Positions 26,313-40,248 of a stretch of 64,000 bases of DNA are shown one piece after another. The stretch lies in assembly GCF_003967515.1 (NCBI RefSeq), contig NZ_BIFQ01000001.1, positions 3,224,001 through 3,288,000 on the forward strand. Direction: 5' to 3'. Position numbers and translations under genes: made by a program. The stretch comes from Dictyobacter aurantiacus. GTDB taxonomy: Bacteria; Chloroflexota; Ktedonobacteria; Ktedonobacterales; Ktedonobacteraceae. The notes under the pieces are model-generated. The model was given only the letters and a program-made list of their open reading frames with translations, searched no databases and was not told where the DNA came from. Position 1 is the stretch's first letter. Each line of letters begins with the position of its first letter.

Positions 26313-29300
26313 TCAGGGGATAACCACATCCTGTAGTACAACGGGATGTTTGGTATAGTCCAGTTCGTCAGACTGGCTGACTCCTGTCGGGGTGATGGTG
26401 TCCATGACTTTGGGCACCGTATTGGGATCAACCGTACAATGTGGATCGCTACTGGTAGTGGCACAGACGCCGAAGGAATACGCGCCCGGCGTGGCTGTAA
26501 AGGCGCGCGCCTGGTCCGGGCTGTATCCATCCTGCCCCGTCAGGGTTACGGTAAAGCCCCAGCCGGAGCCAGGAGTGCCAAAGGTAGCTTTCGGCACGCT
26601 AAAGGTGATATAGCGCGAAATCGCGTTAGCGCTGACCTGTACGGTCCCCAGTGACGTACCGTTTGCATCGATGTAACGCTGACCAAAGCCCTGTACCTCG
26701 ATGAGCTGGCTCCAGGCGGCTCCAGGCGCGATGGTATAGTTCCGTTGCGGATAGGATGCTGCCGTAGAGGTCTGGCTGGTCGCGGGATTATGCACATAGA
26801 CATCTACCAGCTGCGCGCCCAGTGGACTGCCGAAAGTTGGAGTGAGATCGCGGGTCTGCAGCTTGAAGATGATATTGGTGCCGTCATCATAGATGCGGAA
26901 GTCCTGGATATCATAGGCCCCGGCATGGAAGTCAGACGCGGTCGGGTAGGCGTAGTTGCCGGGACCGTTGTCGTCGTTGCTGGGATCGCTGGCATCATAG
27001 ACGAGCTTGCCAGGTGTGAAGTCGTAGACGACGGTGCGCTGATCGTGCGCGGTTGCCCCGCTCGGGCTGACCGCCACCGTATTCAGCACGGTTGTGCCGC
27101 CGCTAATCGGCAGCGAGGCGTTGAATGATCCGTCCGCCGCCACCTGCGCCTGCACGGTGCTGGTCTGATTCTGTTGATCAGTATTGGTCGCGGAAACGTA
27201 GACCGCGTTGCCCGGCGCGGTTTTGCCCGTAACGACAACGGGTGATGAACTCACTGACGAAAGGTTGGCCGGAGCTGCCACACTCAGTTGCGTTTGATCT
27301 ACCGGGTGGGTTACGTAGCGGTTGTAGGTATTCTGTGGCTGTTCGAGCAGCTTATTGGACAGGGTATCGTTGAACAGGCGCACATATGACGCGACAGCCC
27401 AGGTCAGTGGAGATGCGGAGCCATCGGGCTTGCCAGTCTCAAAGCCAATCGACGCAACGGTGGGATCGGTGCCATACGGAGACTGGGCCAGATCTGGCTG
27501 TTCCCAGATCTGCTCTGGCAGCAGACCCACTCCTGACGTGGATTTCTGCAGGGTATTCAGCAGCGAGACCGCTGTACCGATATCCCCGGCGGCCAGTTGA
27601 TACTCGCCACGTTCGTCTCCCAGGACCGGCCATGGATGGCCGCTACCTTTGCCGCTAGGCGCCCACGGATGTCCATCCTGATCTCCATCCCCATAGCCAT
27701 CGCCATTGTAGCGATACCAGCCGGGACCATTGGGGGTCTGTACCTTGATGGTCTTATCAACCACGGAAAGTGAATTTACCACATCTTTGTCGCTGGCCGA
27801 CAACTCGCCCAGGCGCACCAGGTCCAGGAAGCCCGCATCGATGACTGAGCGTTGATCCAGGGTTGGGCCACCATTGCCCAGGTTATAGGAGATGGCCGCG
27901 TTCGGATCACCCGTCTTCGAGAGCCGGATGAAGTAGGGCTGCGAAGAGAGCGGGCCATTGGTAGTTACGGTCCATTTTTTGATGGAGCGCTGCCAGTCAT
28001 CCGCCACGCCTAGCCAGAGGTTGGCGCTCTTCAGATCGTTGTTCTTGCGCGCGATATCGGCGGCGGCCACCAGTCCCGCAATCTCGGCGGAGATTGTCGA
28101 GGGAGAGTAGCCTCCCTGTTCCTCCCAGCGCTCCACGCCAAAGGAGGGGCCATGGCTGGCTACAAAATTGGCCGCGCGTTTGACATGGTTTTGATAGAGG
28201 TCGCTATCGGTCATTCCCATCTGATCAGCCATCAGGATGGGATAGCTATTCTCATCCAACTGGGTGTTGAACGAGTCGGGCGCGACCTTACCATTGAGCA
28301 GGCTATTGCGCGGGAATGAACCGTCCGCCTGCTGCTGGTGATAGAACAGGAAGTTGACCGCGTCACGGGCGGTCTCACGATCGCCATCGGTGAACAGGGC
28401 GGTCCAGGTCTCATAGAGGTCGCGTGCGAAGACCTCGCGGTATGAGCCGAAGTAGGTATTATTTGGATCGCCTGCTGACGTTGCCTGCCCCCATGGGGAG
28501 GCCAGGCCGGCTACCAGAGCACCGGGGAACGTTTTATCCTCTGATGCCTTCACGACGTTGACGCTGAGATAATATTCATTGAGCAGGCGCGCGAAATCGA
28601 TGCTGGATTGTGACTTCGCCGCGGGGAAGAGACGCCGCAGCGTCAACTTCGCGTCGTATTGCAGCCAGCCGGCGGTATACTGTGCCAGTACGGCATTGAA
28701 GTTCTGCCTCAAAGCGTCCTGTACTGTCTTTACGGCCTCCGCCTGTGACTGACCAAAGCCGAGTCCCAGGGTCAGATCGCCGCCATGCGAGATATCGGCC
28801 TGCGCTGTCTGCACCACGTTGCCATTGGAGGCCGTACTATACAGCGCACTGAGCGTATGCGAGGTATCGAGCTGCTGCAAACCATCGCTGTCCGTTCCCA
28901 CAAAGCCACTTGATACCCGGGTGAATGGAGACGAGGCATCCAGGGCGCTATAGACCGGAACCCCATAATCCCGATTGACCGCGTTAGTTTTGGTCTGGGT
29001 ATCGAACGCCACGGGCAGCGTATGTCCGTTTGATGTCGCCAGCGTCGCATTGTCCGCGCCGCCATTGCCGGAGCCGCCACCACCATTACCATTAATAGTG
29101 GGATCATAGCGCAAATAGAGCTTGTACGCCGAAAGCTGCCCCTTAAGAGGCTGAAAATGCAGCCGCATCAGCACAGCATTGCGCGCGGGATCAGTCACAT
29201 AGTCTGTCACCACCCGATACTTACCACTCTTCGCCGTTGAAGTTACTCGACAGGCCAGGGTGGGACCATTCAGTTCCTGCACCGTATAGGTCGTATCGCG

Positions 29301-29657
29301 GGTTTGAAGATCAGTAAATGTACTGCCATCGGTCACAATGAACTGCAGCGTTTTCACATTGGTATTGTCGATGGTTGGATAGTAGACGTCACTCAATACG
29401 CCATTAGCCAGGGTGAACCAGACTTTGGAAGTGGTATTTCTGGCCGTTCCGACGCAATCTTTGCGCGCCATATCAAAATACGAGAGATCGCCGGGACCAC
29501 CAGGAGCGGTGGCGGAACTGGCGGCACTCACCGATGACGAGGAGCGCAAGGCTTGAGCTAGAAGGAGTAGTAACATGCAGAACAGTAGAAATATACGCCA
29601 GGAAGTTGAGCGTGGATGCGACACCGCATCAAAGGTATCCTTACCGTGCTTACGCAT
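26313..29657 (-). CDS. Secreted GH15 glucodextranase/glucoamylase-like enzyme
   Basis: 1114 residues. A basic N-terminus and hydrophobic stretch (about residues 20-37) ending near VSAASS form a signal peptide. Residues about 53-330 form the beta-rich N domain of bacterial GH15 enzymes (DLSYFDMARKDCVGTARN). Residues about 350-800 form the alpha/alpha barrel. WEEQGGYSPS (Glu512/513, general acid) and LLPEQIWEQ (Glu715, general base) mark the active site. The remaining 300 residues contain an Ig-like domain (VVVTGKTAPGNAVYVS) and a C-terminal DOMON/glucodextranase-type binding domain. It should release glucose from alpha-glucans outside the cell. No partner genes are adjacent. Confidence 0.9.
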   Translation of the reverse strand: MRKHGKDTFDAVSHPRSTSWRIFLLFCMLLLLLAQALRSSSSVSAASSATAPGGPGDLSYFDMARKDCVGTARNTTSKVWFTLANGVLSDVYYPTIDNTNVKTLQFIVTDGSTFTDLQTRDTTYTVQELNGPTLACRVTSTAKSGKYRVVTDYVTDPARNAVLMRLHFQPLKGQLSAYKLYLRYDPTINGNGGGGSGNGGADNATLATSNGHTLPVAFDTQTKTNAVNRDYGVPVYSALDASSPFTRVSSGFVGTDSDGLQQLDTSHTLSALYSTASNGNVVQTAQADISHGGDLTLGLGFGQSQAEAVKTVQDALRQNFNAVLAQYTAGWLQYDAKLTLRRLFPAAKSQSSIDFARLLNEYYLSVNVVKASEDKTFPGALVAGLASPWGQATSAGDPNNTYFGSYREVFARDLYETWTALFTDGDRETARDAVNFLFYHQQQADGSFPRNSLLNGKVAPDSFNTQLDENSYPILMADQMGMTDSDLYQNHVKRAANFVASHGPSFGVERWEEQGGYSPSTISAEIAGLVAAADIARKNNDLKSANLWLGVADDWQRSIKKWTVTTNGPLSSQPYFIRLSKTGDPNAAISYNLGNGGPTLDQRSVIDAGFLDLVRLGELSASDKDVVNSLSVVDKTIKVQTPNGPGWYRYNGDGYGDGDQDGHPWAPSGKGSGHPWPVLGDERGEYQLAAGDIGTAVSLLNTLQKSTSGVGLLPEQIWEQPDLAQSPYGTDPTVASIGFETGKPDGSASPLTWAVASYVRLFNDTLSNKLLEQPQNTYNRYVTHPVDQTQLSVAAPANLSSVSSSPVVVTGKTAPGNAVYVSATNTDQQNQTSTVQAQVAADGSFNASLPISGGTTVLNTVAVSPSGATAHDQRTVVYDFTPGKLVYDASDPSNDDNGPGNYAYPTASDFHAGAYDIQDFRIYDDGTNIIFKLQTRDLTPTFGSPLGAQLVDVYVHNPATSQTSTAASYPQRNYTIAPGAAWSQLIEVQGFGQRYIDANGTSLGTVQVSANAISRYITFSVPKATFGTPGSGWGFTVTLTGQDGYSPDQARAFTATPGAYSFGVCATTSSDPHCTVDPNTVPKVMDTITPTGVSQSDELDYTKHPVVLQDVVIP

Positions 29658-29941
29658 ACATTTTTTGCCCTTTTTCTAAGTAGATGGACAACAAAAAGTT
29701 GCAATCTATAACGCCGGATTGCATTCAGCAGGGTCTTATAAAACATAAACCGAATAGAGAACACAATTCTTCAGAAGGTTAGATGACGGGAATGGCACCC
29801 CTGGGTCAGAAATATTACTATATACTATACAACATTTATTGTTACACACCATTCCATCGTGACGCGTATTTTTGGTAAATAAAGTGCCTGGTTGATAGAA
29901 GCTTGCAAAGGTCCTGCTAGACTTGGAAATTGAGCCTATGA

Positions 29942-29947
29942 TATAAT
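29942..29947 (+). promoter_or_regulatory. -10 box of mnmE, implying a leaderless transcript
   Basis: A perfect TATAAT ends only 7 bp before the mnmE ATG, so transcription should begin at or next to the start codon. The -35 region is weak (TAGACT at 29918). No Shine-Dalgarno sequence is present. Confidence 0.55.
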
Positions 29948-29954
29948 TTTCGGT

Positions 29955-31382
29955 ATGCATAACGATACAATAGCTGCTATCGCTACCCCACCCGGCGTAG
30001 GTGGGGTTGGCGTTATTCGTGTGAGTGGAAGTGAAGCGTTTGAACTGGTCTTACCCCTCTTTAAACGTCCCGCCGGTCAGAGTGAGCTTCCCCCATCACA
30101 TAAACTGACATTTGGTCATATTATTGATCCCCACACCCGGGAAGTGCTTGATGAGGTGCTGGTGGCCTTTATGCGTGCTCCGCATACCTATACGCGCGAG
30201 AACGTCGTAGAAATTCAAGGCCATGGCGGACCCTTAATTTTGCGTCGCATCTTGCACGCCGTACTGGCGCAGGGTGCGCGCATGGCGAATCCAGGTGAGT
30301 TCACCATGCGTGCCTTCCTCAATGGACGCCTGGACCTTGCCCAGGCGGAAGCTGTAATGGACCTGATCGGCTCCGAGACTGAAGCGGGTCAGCGCCTGGC
30401 TTTACAGCAGCTACGTGGACGCCTATCAGACCAGATTCAGCAGGCGCGCCAGGCGGTCCTGGGGGCAATTGCGCGCATTGAGGCCAGTATTGATTTTCCC
30501 GAGGACGATATTCCGACGCCACAGCCTGAAGACTTGCAGCCGTTGATCGCAGAAGCTTATCAGCTAGTATCCTCCTTGCTGGCAGGTTCCGAGCAGGGAC
30601 GGCTCTACCGCCAGGGGGTGCGCACAGCCATTATTGGTCGACCCAATGTTGGGAAATCCAGTATCCTGAACGCCTTTCTACGTACCGAGCGAGCGATTGT
30701 AACTCCTATTGCGGGTACCACGCGAGATACGGTTGAAGAAGCTGCCAACCTGCGTGGCGTGCCCTTGCACCTGATTGACACCGCCGGCATTACCCCGACT
30801 GATGATCCTGTTGAGCAAATCGGGGTACAGCGCAGCCGTGCCGCCGCTGAAACCGCGGATGTCGTCCTGCTGGTCTTTGACGGTTCCGAGCCCCTGACGG
30901 AGCAGGATCGCCTGGTATCAGCCGAGTTGCAGGCAATGGGCTTTGGCTTACAGGCGGCTAATAGCGACGGGACAATCAGTAAGCGCCCGGTACTACTTGT
31001 CATCAATAAGGCGGATCGTGATCAGAAGATCGAAACCTCAGAATTGAAAAAACTATGGCCGGAAGGGGTATTTGTCTCAACCTCCACGTTTTCAGACGCG
31101 GGTTTGCGGCCATTGGAAGATACCCTGGCGGATATCGTTCTGGCGGGTCGCATGCTTTATAGTGAAAGCGTACTGGTCACGAGCACACGTCATCAAGAGG
31201 CGCTACGCCGGGCTAATGGACATCTACAGGCATCGTTCCATTCATTGGATCAGCAATTGCCGCTTGACTTCGTCTCAATTGATCTGCGTGCCGCGTACGA
31301 TGCACTGGGAGAAGTAACCGGCGAAACCGCCAGTGAAGATCTCCTGGACAAAATTTTTAGTGAATTTTGCATTGGGAAATAA
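29955..31382 (+). CDS. mnmE: tRNA uridine-5-carboxymethylaminomethyl(34) synthesis GTPase
   Basis: With MnmG it modifies the wobble uridine of several tRNAs. 475 residues, complete. The N-terminal folate-binding domain starts DTIAAIATPPGVGGVGVIRVSG. The G domain has GRPNVGKSSILNA (G1), GTTRDT (G2), DTAGI (G3) and NKAD (G4). The C-terminal helical domain ends in the hallmark FCIGK, whose cysteine is conserved in the family. MnmG is not in the window. It is probably translated from a leaderless mRNA. Confidence 0.96.
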   Translation: MHNDTIAAIATPPGVGGVGVIRVSGSEAFELVLPLFKRPAGQSELPPSHKLTFGHIIDPHTREVLDEVLVAFMRAPHTYTRENVVEIQGHGGPLILRRILHAVLAQGARMANPGEFTMRAFLNGRLDLAQAEAVMDLIGSETEAGQRLALQQLRGRLSDQIQQARQAVLGAIARIEASIDFPEDDIPTPQPEDLQPLIAEAYQLVSSLLAGSEQGRLYRQGVRTAIIGRPNVGKSSILNAFLRTERAIVTPIAGTTRDTVEEAANLRGVPLHLIDTAGITPTDDPVEQIGVQRSRAAAETADVVLLVFDGSEPLTEQDRLVSAELQAMGFGLQAANSDGTISKRPVLLVINKADRDQKIETSELKKLWPEGVFVSTSTFSDAGLRPLEDTLADIVLAGRMLYSESVLVTSTRHQEALRRANGHLQASFHSLDQQLPLDFVSIDLRAAYDALGEVTGETASEDLLDKIFSEFCIGK

Positions 31383-31551
31383 AGCTATGAGGTATATCTA
31401 AAAATAGTGCTGGATCGCTTGATTGACGCTTCCCTTTACTACACCTGGTATCATACTTTTCTAATCCGCTGCTTATGAAAATACTAAAAGCGATCGATCA
31501 TTTCCGGCACATAGCAACTCTTTTTTAAGAGAGATAGGGGTAAATGACGAC

Positions 31552-32793
31552 GTGAATGTATTGAATAAGGTTTTAAATATATTCAAGAAGCCCGGTAGTG
31601 TGGTTTTGACTCTTGTGGTTATAGTTTCTATCATACTGGTGGCACTGTCCTACCGACTGGTGAGCGCCTCTCCTGAGCAGGCACAGGTTGTTGCCACACC
31701 TACTACCCGCATCCCAACTCCCACACCAACTCTCGCACCCACACCAACCGTTAAAGCTTCTCCAACCCCCGCACCCGTGATTTTGCCAGTCCAGGATCGT
31801 TCAAAAGTTTTAGGTATTGCCGGTGAGCCGGGCACCAATTATGACGGTATCCCCTGGATACGCTTGAGCCATCCCACCTGCGGTTGGGGTAATTTGCGTG
31901 GTGATGTGCTAAAGAACACCATTCAGGCGTATCATCGTAAAGGGATTCGTGTCCTGTTTTCTATTTGCCAGGCCAATAACGCCACTTTGCTTGATACGGC
32001 GAAATTTGATGATGCCGCCCATGCATATCCCGATGCCGTTCAGTGTGGTAATGAGGAGATGAAGCAAGACTCGTCGGTCTCCTTTTTATATACGCCACCT
32101 GATAAGTTTGCCAAATTTTATGATCTGTGTGAGAAAGCGATTCACAAGGTACGTGCCTCAACACCTGTTATACTTGGATCTCTGGATCCTCACGTGGCCG
32201 GTGCAGATTACCAGTTGCTGGTAAATCAGGTAAGCTACCTGGACCAGATGCAGACCGCTATGAATACCAGTGTGCATCCAGGAGGCAACTGGAGCTGGCG
32301 CAATCAGATCATCGGACTCATCGATAGCTGGCATAACGGATGGGGTGGATCTAACAACCTGGCTGGCCTTTTCGACTTCTGGTCACAGCAGTTTCAGATC
32401 GACAAAAATCAACTGGGTAATCACATGTGGGTCATTGAAGGGACCGGCTGCTTCAAGGGGTGTGGCATTAACGTCGATAGTTCGTATGAGCTGGCGGTCT
32501 CGCACATTCTGACATTAATCACAGATGTGCAGACAATCAAGCAATTGAAGGTACCATTCTTCTACTTCAGTGGCAAAGACTTTGTTGATCAGGGGGTAAC
32601 ATGGCCTATTGGTATCCTCGACATCAATGGTCATCCCAAGCCTATTCGCCAGGACATGGGGATGGGTGGTCGAACACTGACGCTCGCCTGTGGTAGTAAG
32701 AGTGTTACCGTGGCCGACCAGCTACAGCTTCTCTCCCGGCTCTACGCTGATTGTGCTCTTCCCTCAGACTACCTCAACACCTTAACGAGCTAG
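31552..32793 (+). CDS. Exported, membrane-anchored protein with possible glycosidase-like barrel
   Basis: 413 residues. A membrane helix (SVVLTLVVIVSIILVALSY) is followed by a Pro/Thr linker (TPTTRIPTPTPTLAPTPTV), placing the rest outside the cell. The outer domain includes GIAGEPGTNYDGIPWIRLSH, RKGIRVLFSICQAN, VILGSLDPHVAGADYQL and HMWVIEGTGCFKGCG. This order of strands and an acidic residue late in the fold recalls a TIM-barrel glycoside hydrolase, but I cannot name a family. Several cysteines (CGWG, CQAN, CFKGCG) may form disulfides. The start is a GTG at 31552 with GATAGGGG 11 bp upstream. It lies just before the rRNA operon. Confidence 0.7.
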   Translation: MNVLNKVLNIFKKPGSVVLTLVVIVSIILVALSYRLVSASPEQAQVVATPTTRIPTPTPTLAPTPTVKASPTPAPVILPVQDRSKVLGIAGEPGTNYDGIPWIRLSHPTCGWGNLRGDVLKNTIQAYHRKGIRVLFSICQANNATLLDTAKFDDAAHAYPDAVQCGNEEMKQDSSVSFLYTPPDKFAKFYDLCEKAIHKVRASTPVILGSLDPHVAGADYQLLVNQVSYLDQMQTAMNTSVHPGGNWSWRNQIIGLIDSWHNGWGGSNNLAGLFDFWSQQFQIDKNQLGNHMWVIEGTGCFKGCGINVDSSYELAVSHILTLITDVQTIKQLKVPFFYFSGKDFVDQGVTWPIGILDINGHPKPIRQDMGMGGRTLTLACGSKSVTVADQLQLLSRLYADCALPSDYLNTLTS

Positions 32794-32808
32794 CATGACC
32801 TGAATAAA

Positions 32809-32873
32809 GATAGCACACAGTGGGAGGCGCGGAAGGGCGGTCAGCCCCTCCGCGCCTCCCACTGTGTGCTATC
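32809..32873. terminator. Long hairpin isolating the rRNA operon
   Basis: GATAGCACACAGTGGGAGGC and onwards, 25-bp perfect arms, loop of about 15 bases. It ends the upstream gene before the rRNA promoters. Confidence 0.75.
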
Positions 32874-32940
32874 CCCTGTATAGAGGATAGCAATTTTCGC
32901 CACGAAATAAAAAACCTGGTCGAAAATCGGGCAAAAAACC

Positions 32941-32970
32941 TTGACAAGCTCTGACTTGATATGTTAATAT
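32941..32970 (+). promoter_or_regulatory. rRNA operon promoter P1
   Basis: TTGACA (32941-32946), 18 bp, TAATAT (32965-32970), about 440 bp before the 16S gene. Confidence 0.65.
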
Positions 32971-33143
32971 CATTGAGCTGTCGAAAAAACAGTATCCATT
33001 ACTCGAGTCACAGTAAAGTGACATCCTCAGGGATCTTAAATTCCCCGCAGTGAAGATATTCGATATGTAGTATTTGCTTCGAATGTTTGAACGAAGGTCG
33101 GAAAAAGAAATTTGGGTCAGGCGAATTCTCGTTGAGAAAAGCC

Positions 33144-33172
33144 TTGACAAATCCCGAGCAGTATGCGATACT
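33144..33172 (+). promoter_or_regulatory. rRNA operon promoter P2
   Basis: TTGACA (33144-33149), 17 bp, GATACT (33167-33172). It shares the CCTTGACA context with P1, as in duplicated rRNA promoters. Confidence 0.7.
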
Positions 33173-33212
33173 ACGATGGCTACGGTGATCCTTCGAGAAA
33201 GGTCATCGGGTA

Positions 33213-33227
33213 CCTTGACAACTGAAG
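33213..33227 (+). promoter_or_regulatory. boxA-like antitermination motif in the rRNA leader
   Basis: CCTTGACAACTGAAG here matches CCTGAACAACTGAAG at 35065-35079 in the 16S-23S spacer. Repetition before both rRNA genes is the arrangement expected of Nus-factor boxA sites. Confidence 0.5.
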
Positions 33228-33412
33228 AGTGGAAAGCAGAACAGCAACTGGAACAACAACACACAACGAACCAGTTCCTGTCAATTCGGAGGCTTGATGG
33301 TCACCATCAAGTATCCATAATAATCTGCGAAATAAGCCAATGTTATGTAACTTGGCCATGATCGCAATTCACATGCAATTGCACATCACTGCTCTGTGAT
33401 GTACACATAAAA

Positions 33413-38171
<4,759 letters not shown>

Positions 38172-38235
38172 CATTGTGTATCTTCATCGTGGACGCATGC
38201 AGTGCGTGTTCTCTGCTTCACGCTGGTTGGCAGCG

Positions 38236-38261
38236 CGCTCGGCAAAATTGAGGGAATACTA
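38236..38261 (+). other. 3' arm of the 23S rRNA processing stem
   Basis: CGCTCGGCAAAATTGAGGGA plus ATACTA complements 35081-35106. No 5S gene lies between the 23S gene and the terminator at 38288. Confidence 0.8.
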
Positions 38262-38287
38262 TTTCCAGTTGATCAGGGAAACATTGT

Positions 38288-38316
38288 AAGGATTTGCTAA
38301 CAGGCAAATCCTTTTT
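38288..38316 (+). terminator. rRNA operon terminator
   Basis: AAGGATTTGC-TAACAG-GCAAATCCTT followed by TTTT closes the operon about 115 bp after the 23S gene. Confidence 0.85.
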
Positions 38317-38342
38317 TGTGTTTTGCTATAAGGGGCGGGGAA

Positions 38343-39203
38343 ATGCTCATCGACTTTCATACCCATATATTTCCTCCAGAAGTTTGTGCACAGCGTGAGC
38401 GCTATTGTGAGCGGGATCCCTGGTTTCGTACCCTCTATACCAATCCCCGCGCCCGTATGGCTTGCGCGGAAGATCTGATCGCGGAAATGGATGCTTCGGG
38501 TGTCGATGCTTCTGTCACCTTTTCTTTCGGTTGGACCGATCCCATGTTGATTGAGGAAACCAACAGCTACGTTATTGATGCCATGCGGCGCTATCCCGGC
38601 CGCCTGTATGGGATGGCTGTGTTGCAGCCACTGGCTGGCGAACGCGCCGCATATGAGCTAGAACGCTGCGCAAAGGCTGGCATGGTTGGACTGGGTGAGC
38701 TAATGCCTCACGGACAGGGATATAGCCTGGGTGATGTCCGGTTGCTCTCTCCTCTGATGGACGTGGCACGGCACTATCAATTGCTTGTGCTTTCCCACTG
38801 TAGTGAACCGGTCGGTCATCAATATCCTGGGAAAGGCGACGTCTCGCTACAGGATGTGGTGACCTTTCTGACGGCTTTTCCTGAAATACGTTTTGTGGCC
38901 GCGCATTGGGGAGGAGGCCTGCCTTTTTATACGCTGATGCCAGAGATTCAGCGTATCGCCGCGCACGTGTGGTATGATACGGCTGCAACCCCTTTTCTGT
39001 ATCGACCAGAAATATTTTCTACTGTTGCCCAATTAGTAGGGGCCGACCGTATTCTCTTTGGCAGTGACTATGGTCTGCTACGGCAGAAGCGTGTTATTGA
39101 ACATATTCAGCAGACCGACCTGGATGCGGCCGCGTTACATATGGTGCTGGGACAAAACGCGCAAGATCTATTGAGTCTCTATGGCCCAACTTTACGCGGA
39201 TAG
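38343..39203 (+). CDS. Amidohydrolase-2 family metal-dependent hydrolase
   Basis: About 286 residues of a TIM-barrel hydrolase. Metal ligands are visible at MLIDFHTHIFP (the HxH pair), LVLSHCSEP, FVAAHWGGGLPFY and the closing ILFGSDYGLLR. This is the amidohydrolase-related (ACMSD-like decarboxylase/hydrolase) pattern; the substrate is unknown. AAGGGGCGGGGAA precedes the ATG at 38343. An ORF extension to 38316 overlaps the rRNA terminator. Probably co-transcribed with the WalJ-like gene 43 bp downstream. Confidence 0.85.
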   Translation: MLIDFHTHIFPPEVCAQRERYCERDPWFRTLYTNPRARMACAEDLIAEMDASGVDASVTFSFGWTDPMLIEETNSYVIDAMRRYPGRLYGMAVLQPLAGERAAYELERCAKAGMVGLGELMPHGQGYSLGDVRLLSPLMDVARHYQLLVLSHCSEPVGHQYPGKGDVSLQDVVTFLTAFPEIRFVAAHWGGGLPFYTLMPEIQRIAAHVWYDTAATPFLYRPEIFSTVAQLVGADRILFGSDYGLLRQKRVIEHIQQTDLDAAALHMVLGQNAQDLLSLYGPTLRG

Positions 39204-39246
39204 CATTCTATTTTTTTGACTTTCATCCTGACGAGGTGTCTTTCTT

Positions 39247-40248
39247 ATGCGAGTGGTTTCTCTTGGCAGCGGCAGTAGCGGCAATGCACTCTTAGTTGAA
39301 GCAGGTCCTCAGGGACGCACAAAGCTGTTGCTGGATGCTGGTTTGAGCACGCGCACACTGGCGACGCGCCTGGCTTCGGTTGGTATATCACTGTCGCAGA
39401 TCCAGGCGATTCTAATTACCCACGAGCATAGTGACCATGTTCTTGCCCTTCCCCAATTGATCAATCGATATGCCTTCCCAGTAGTGGCCAATAGCAAAAC
39501 CTTGCGGGCTATTCAGGATGGCTTGCGGTCCGGTGTGTGGAGGACCGATGCTGGTCGGACGGTCGCGGCAAAGATCCAGGTGGAAGAGTCTGTATCATAT
39601 ATCCCTGTAAGCGCTGGTAAAGAGGTGGAGGTGACCACGACCTCGCTAGAGGCATCAAGTACCATTGTAGAACTGGATCATCCGGAATCCGGTGACACTC
39701 TTGAGCGGGCAACCCCTCAGGCACAACTGACGTTTCCCCACCAGATTTTGCCGATCGGGGCGCATCTGACAATTGGTGATATTGAGGTTACCTCTTTTGC
39801 TATTTCGCATGACGCGACCGCTCCCTGTGGTTACCTGCTCCATGCAGGTGGGTGCCGTATCTGCCTTGTAACCGATAGCGGTGAGGTCACGCCCGCGATG
39901 CTTGAGCAGATGCAGCATGCTGACCTGTTAATTCTGGAGTCCAACCACGATCGGGAGCGCCTGGTGCGTGGTCCCTATCCCTGGCACTTGAAGCGCCGTA
40001 TCCTGAGTCCAACGGGCCATCTTTCCAACGATCAGGCTGGTGAGGCGATACTGCAGATCTGGCGTGAGGTTGGTATGCGCTGGCTCTGGCTGGCTCATTT
40101 GAGCCGTACCAACAATACTCCGGCTCTTGCTTTGGAGAGTATGCGCCTGTATCTACGTTCAGCCAATATCAACCCGGCGCATATTCGTATTTCCGCTCTT
40201 CCTCCTACGATGGGTCAGGTCTGGGATTCGACTCAGTTATGGCTCTGA
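39247..40248 (+). CDS. WalJ/YycJ-like metallo-beta-lactamase-fold nuclease
   Basis: 333 residues. It opens VVSLGSGSSGNALLVEAG, the characteristic YycJ/WalJ start. The zinc motif is ITHEHSDHVLAL (HxHxDH), later ligands are in FAISHDATAPCGY and LVTDSGEV, and LILESNHD precedes RILSPTGHLSNDQAGE. B. subtilis YycJ is a 5'-to-3' DNA exonuclease involved in mismatch repair. An insertion of about 50 residues (near VSYIPVSAGKEVEV) lengthens this copy beyond the usual 260 or so. The last 44 bp overlap the 3' end of the convergent cyclase gene. Confidence 0.88.
   Translation: MRVVSLGSGSSGNALLVEAGPQGRTKLLLDAGLSTRTLATRLASVGISLSQIQAILITHEHSDHVLALPQLINRYAFPVVANSKTLRAIQDGLRSGVWRTDAGRTVAAKIQVEESVSYIPVSAGKEVEVTTTSLEASSTIVELDHPESGDTLERATPQAQLTFPHQILPIGAHLTIGDIEVTSFAISHDATAPCGYLLHAGGCRICLVTDSGEVTPAMLEQMQHADLLILESNHDRERLVRGPYPWHLKRRILSPTGHLSNDQAGEAILQIWREVGMRWLWLAHLSRTNNTPALALESMRLYLRSANINPAHIRISALPPTMGQVWDSTQLWL

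Noticed and set aside
38172-38290. 5S rRNA gene
   Set aside because: The typical 5S core (CCGAAC / CCAT blocks) is absent; the stretch is taken up by the processing stem and terminator.
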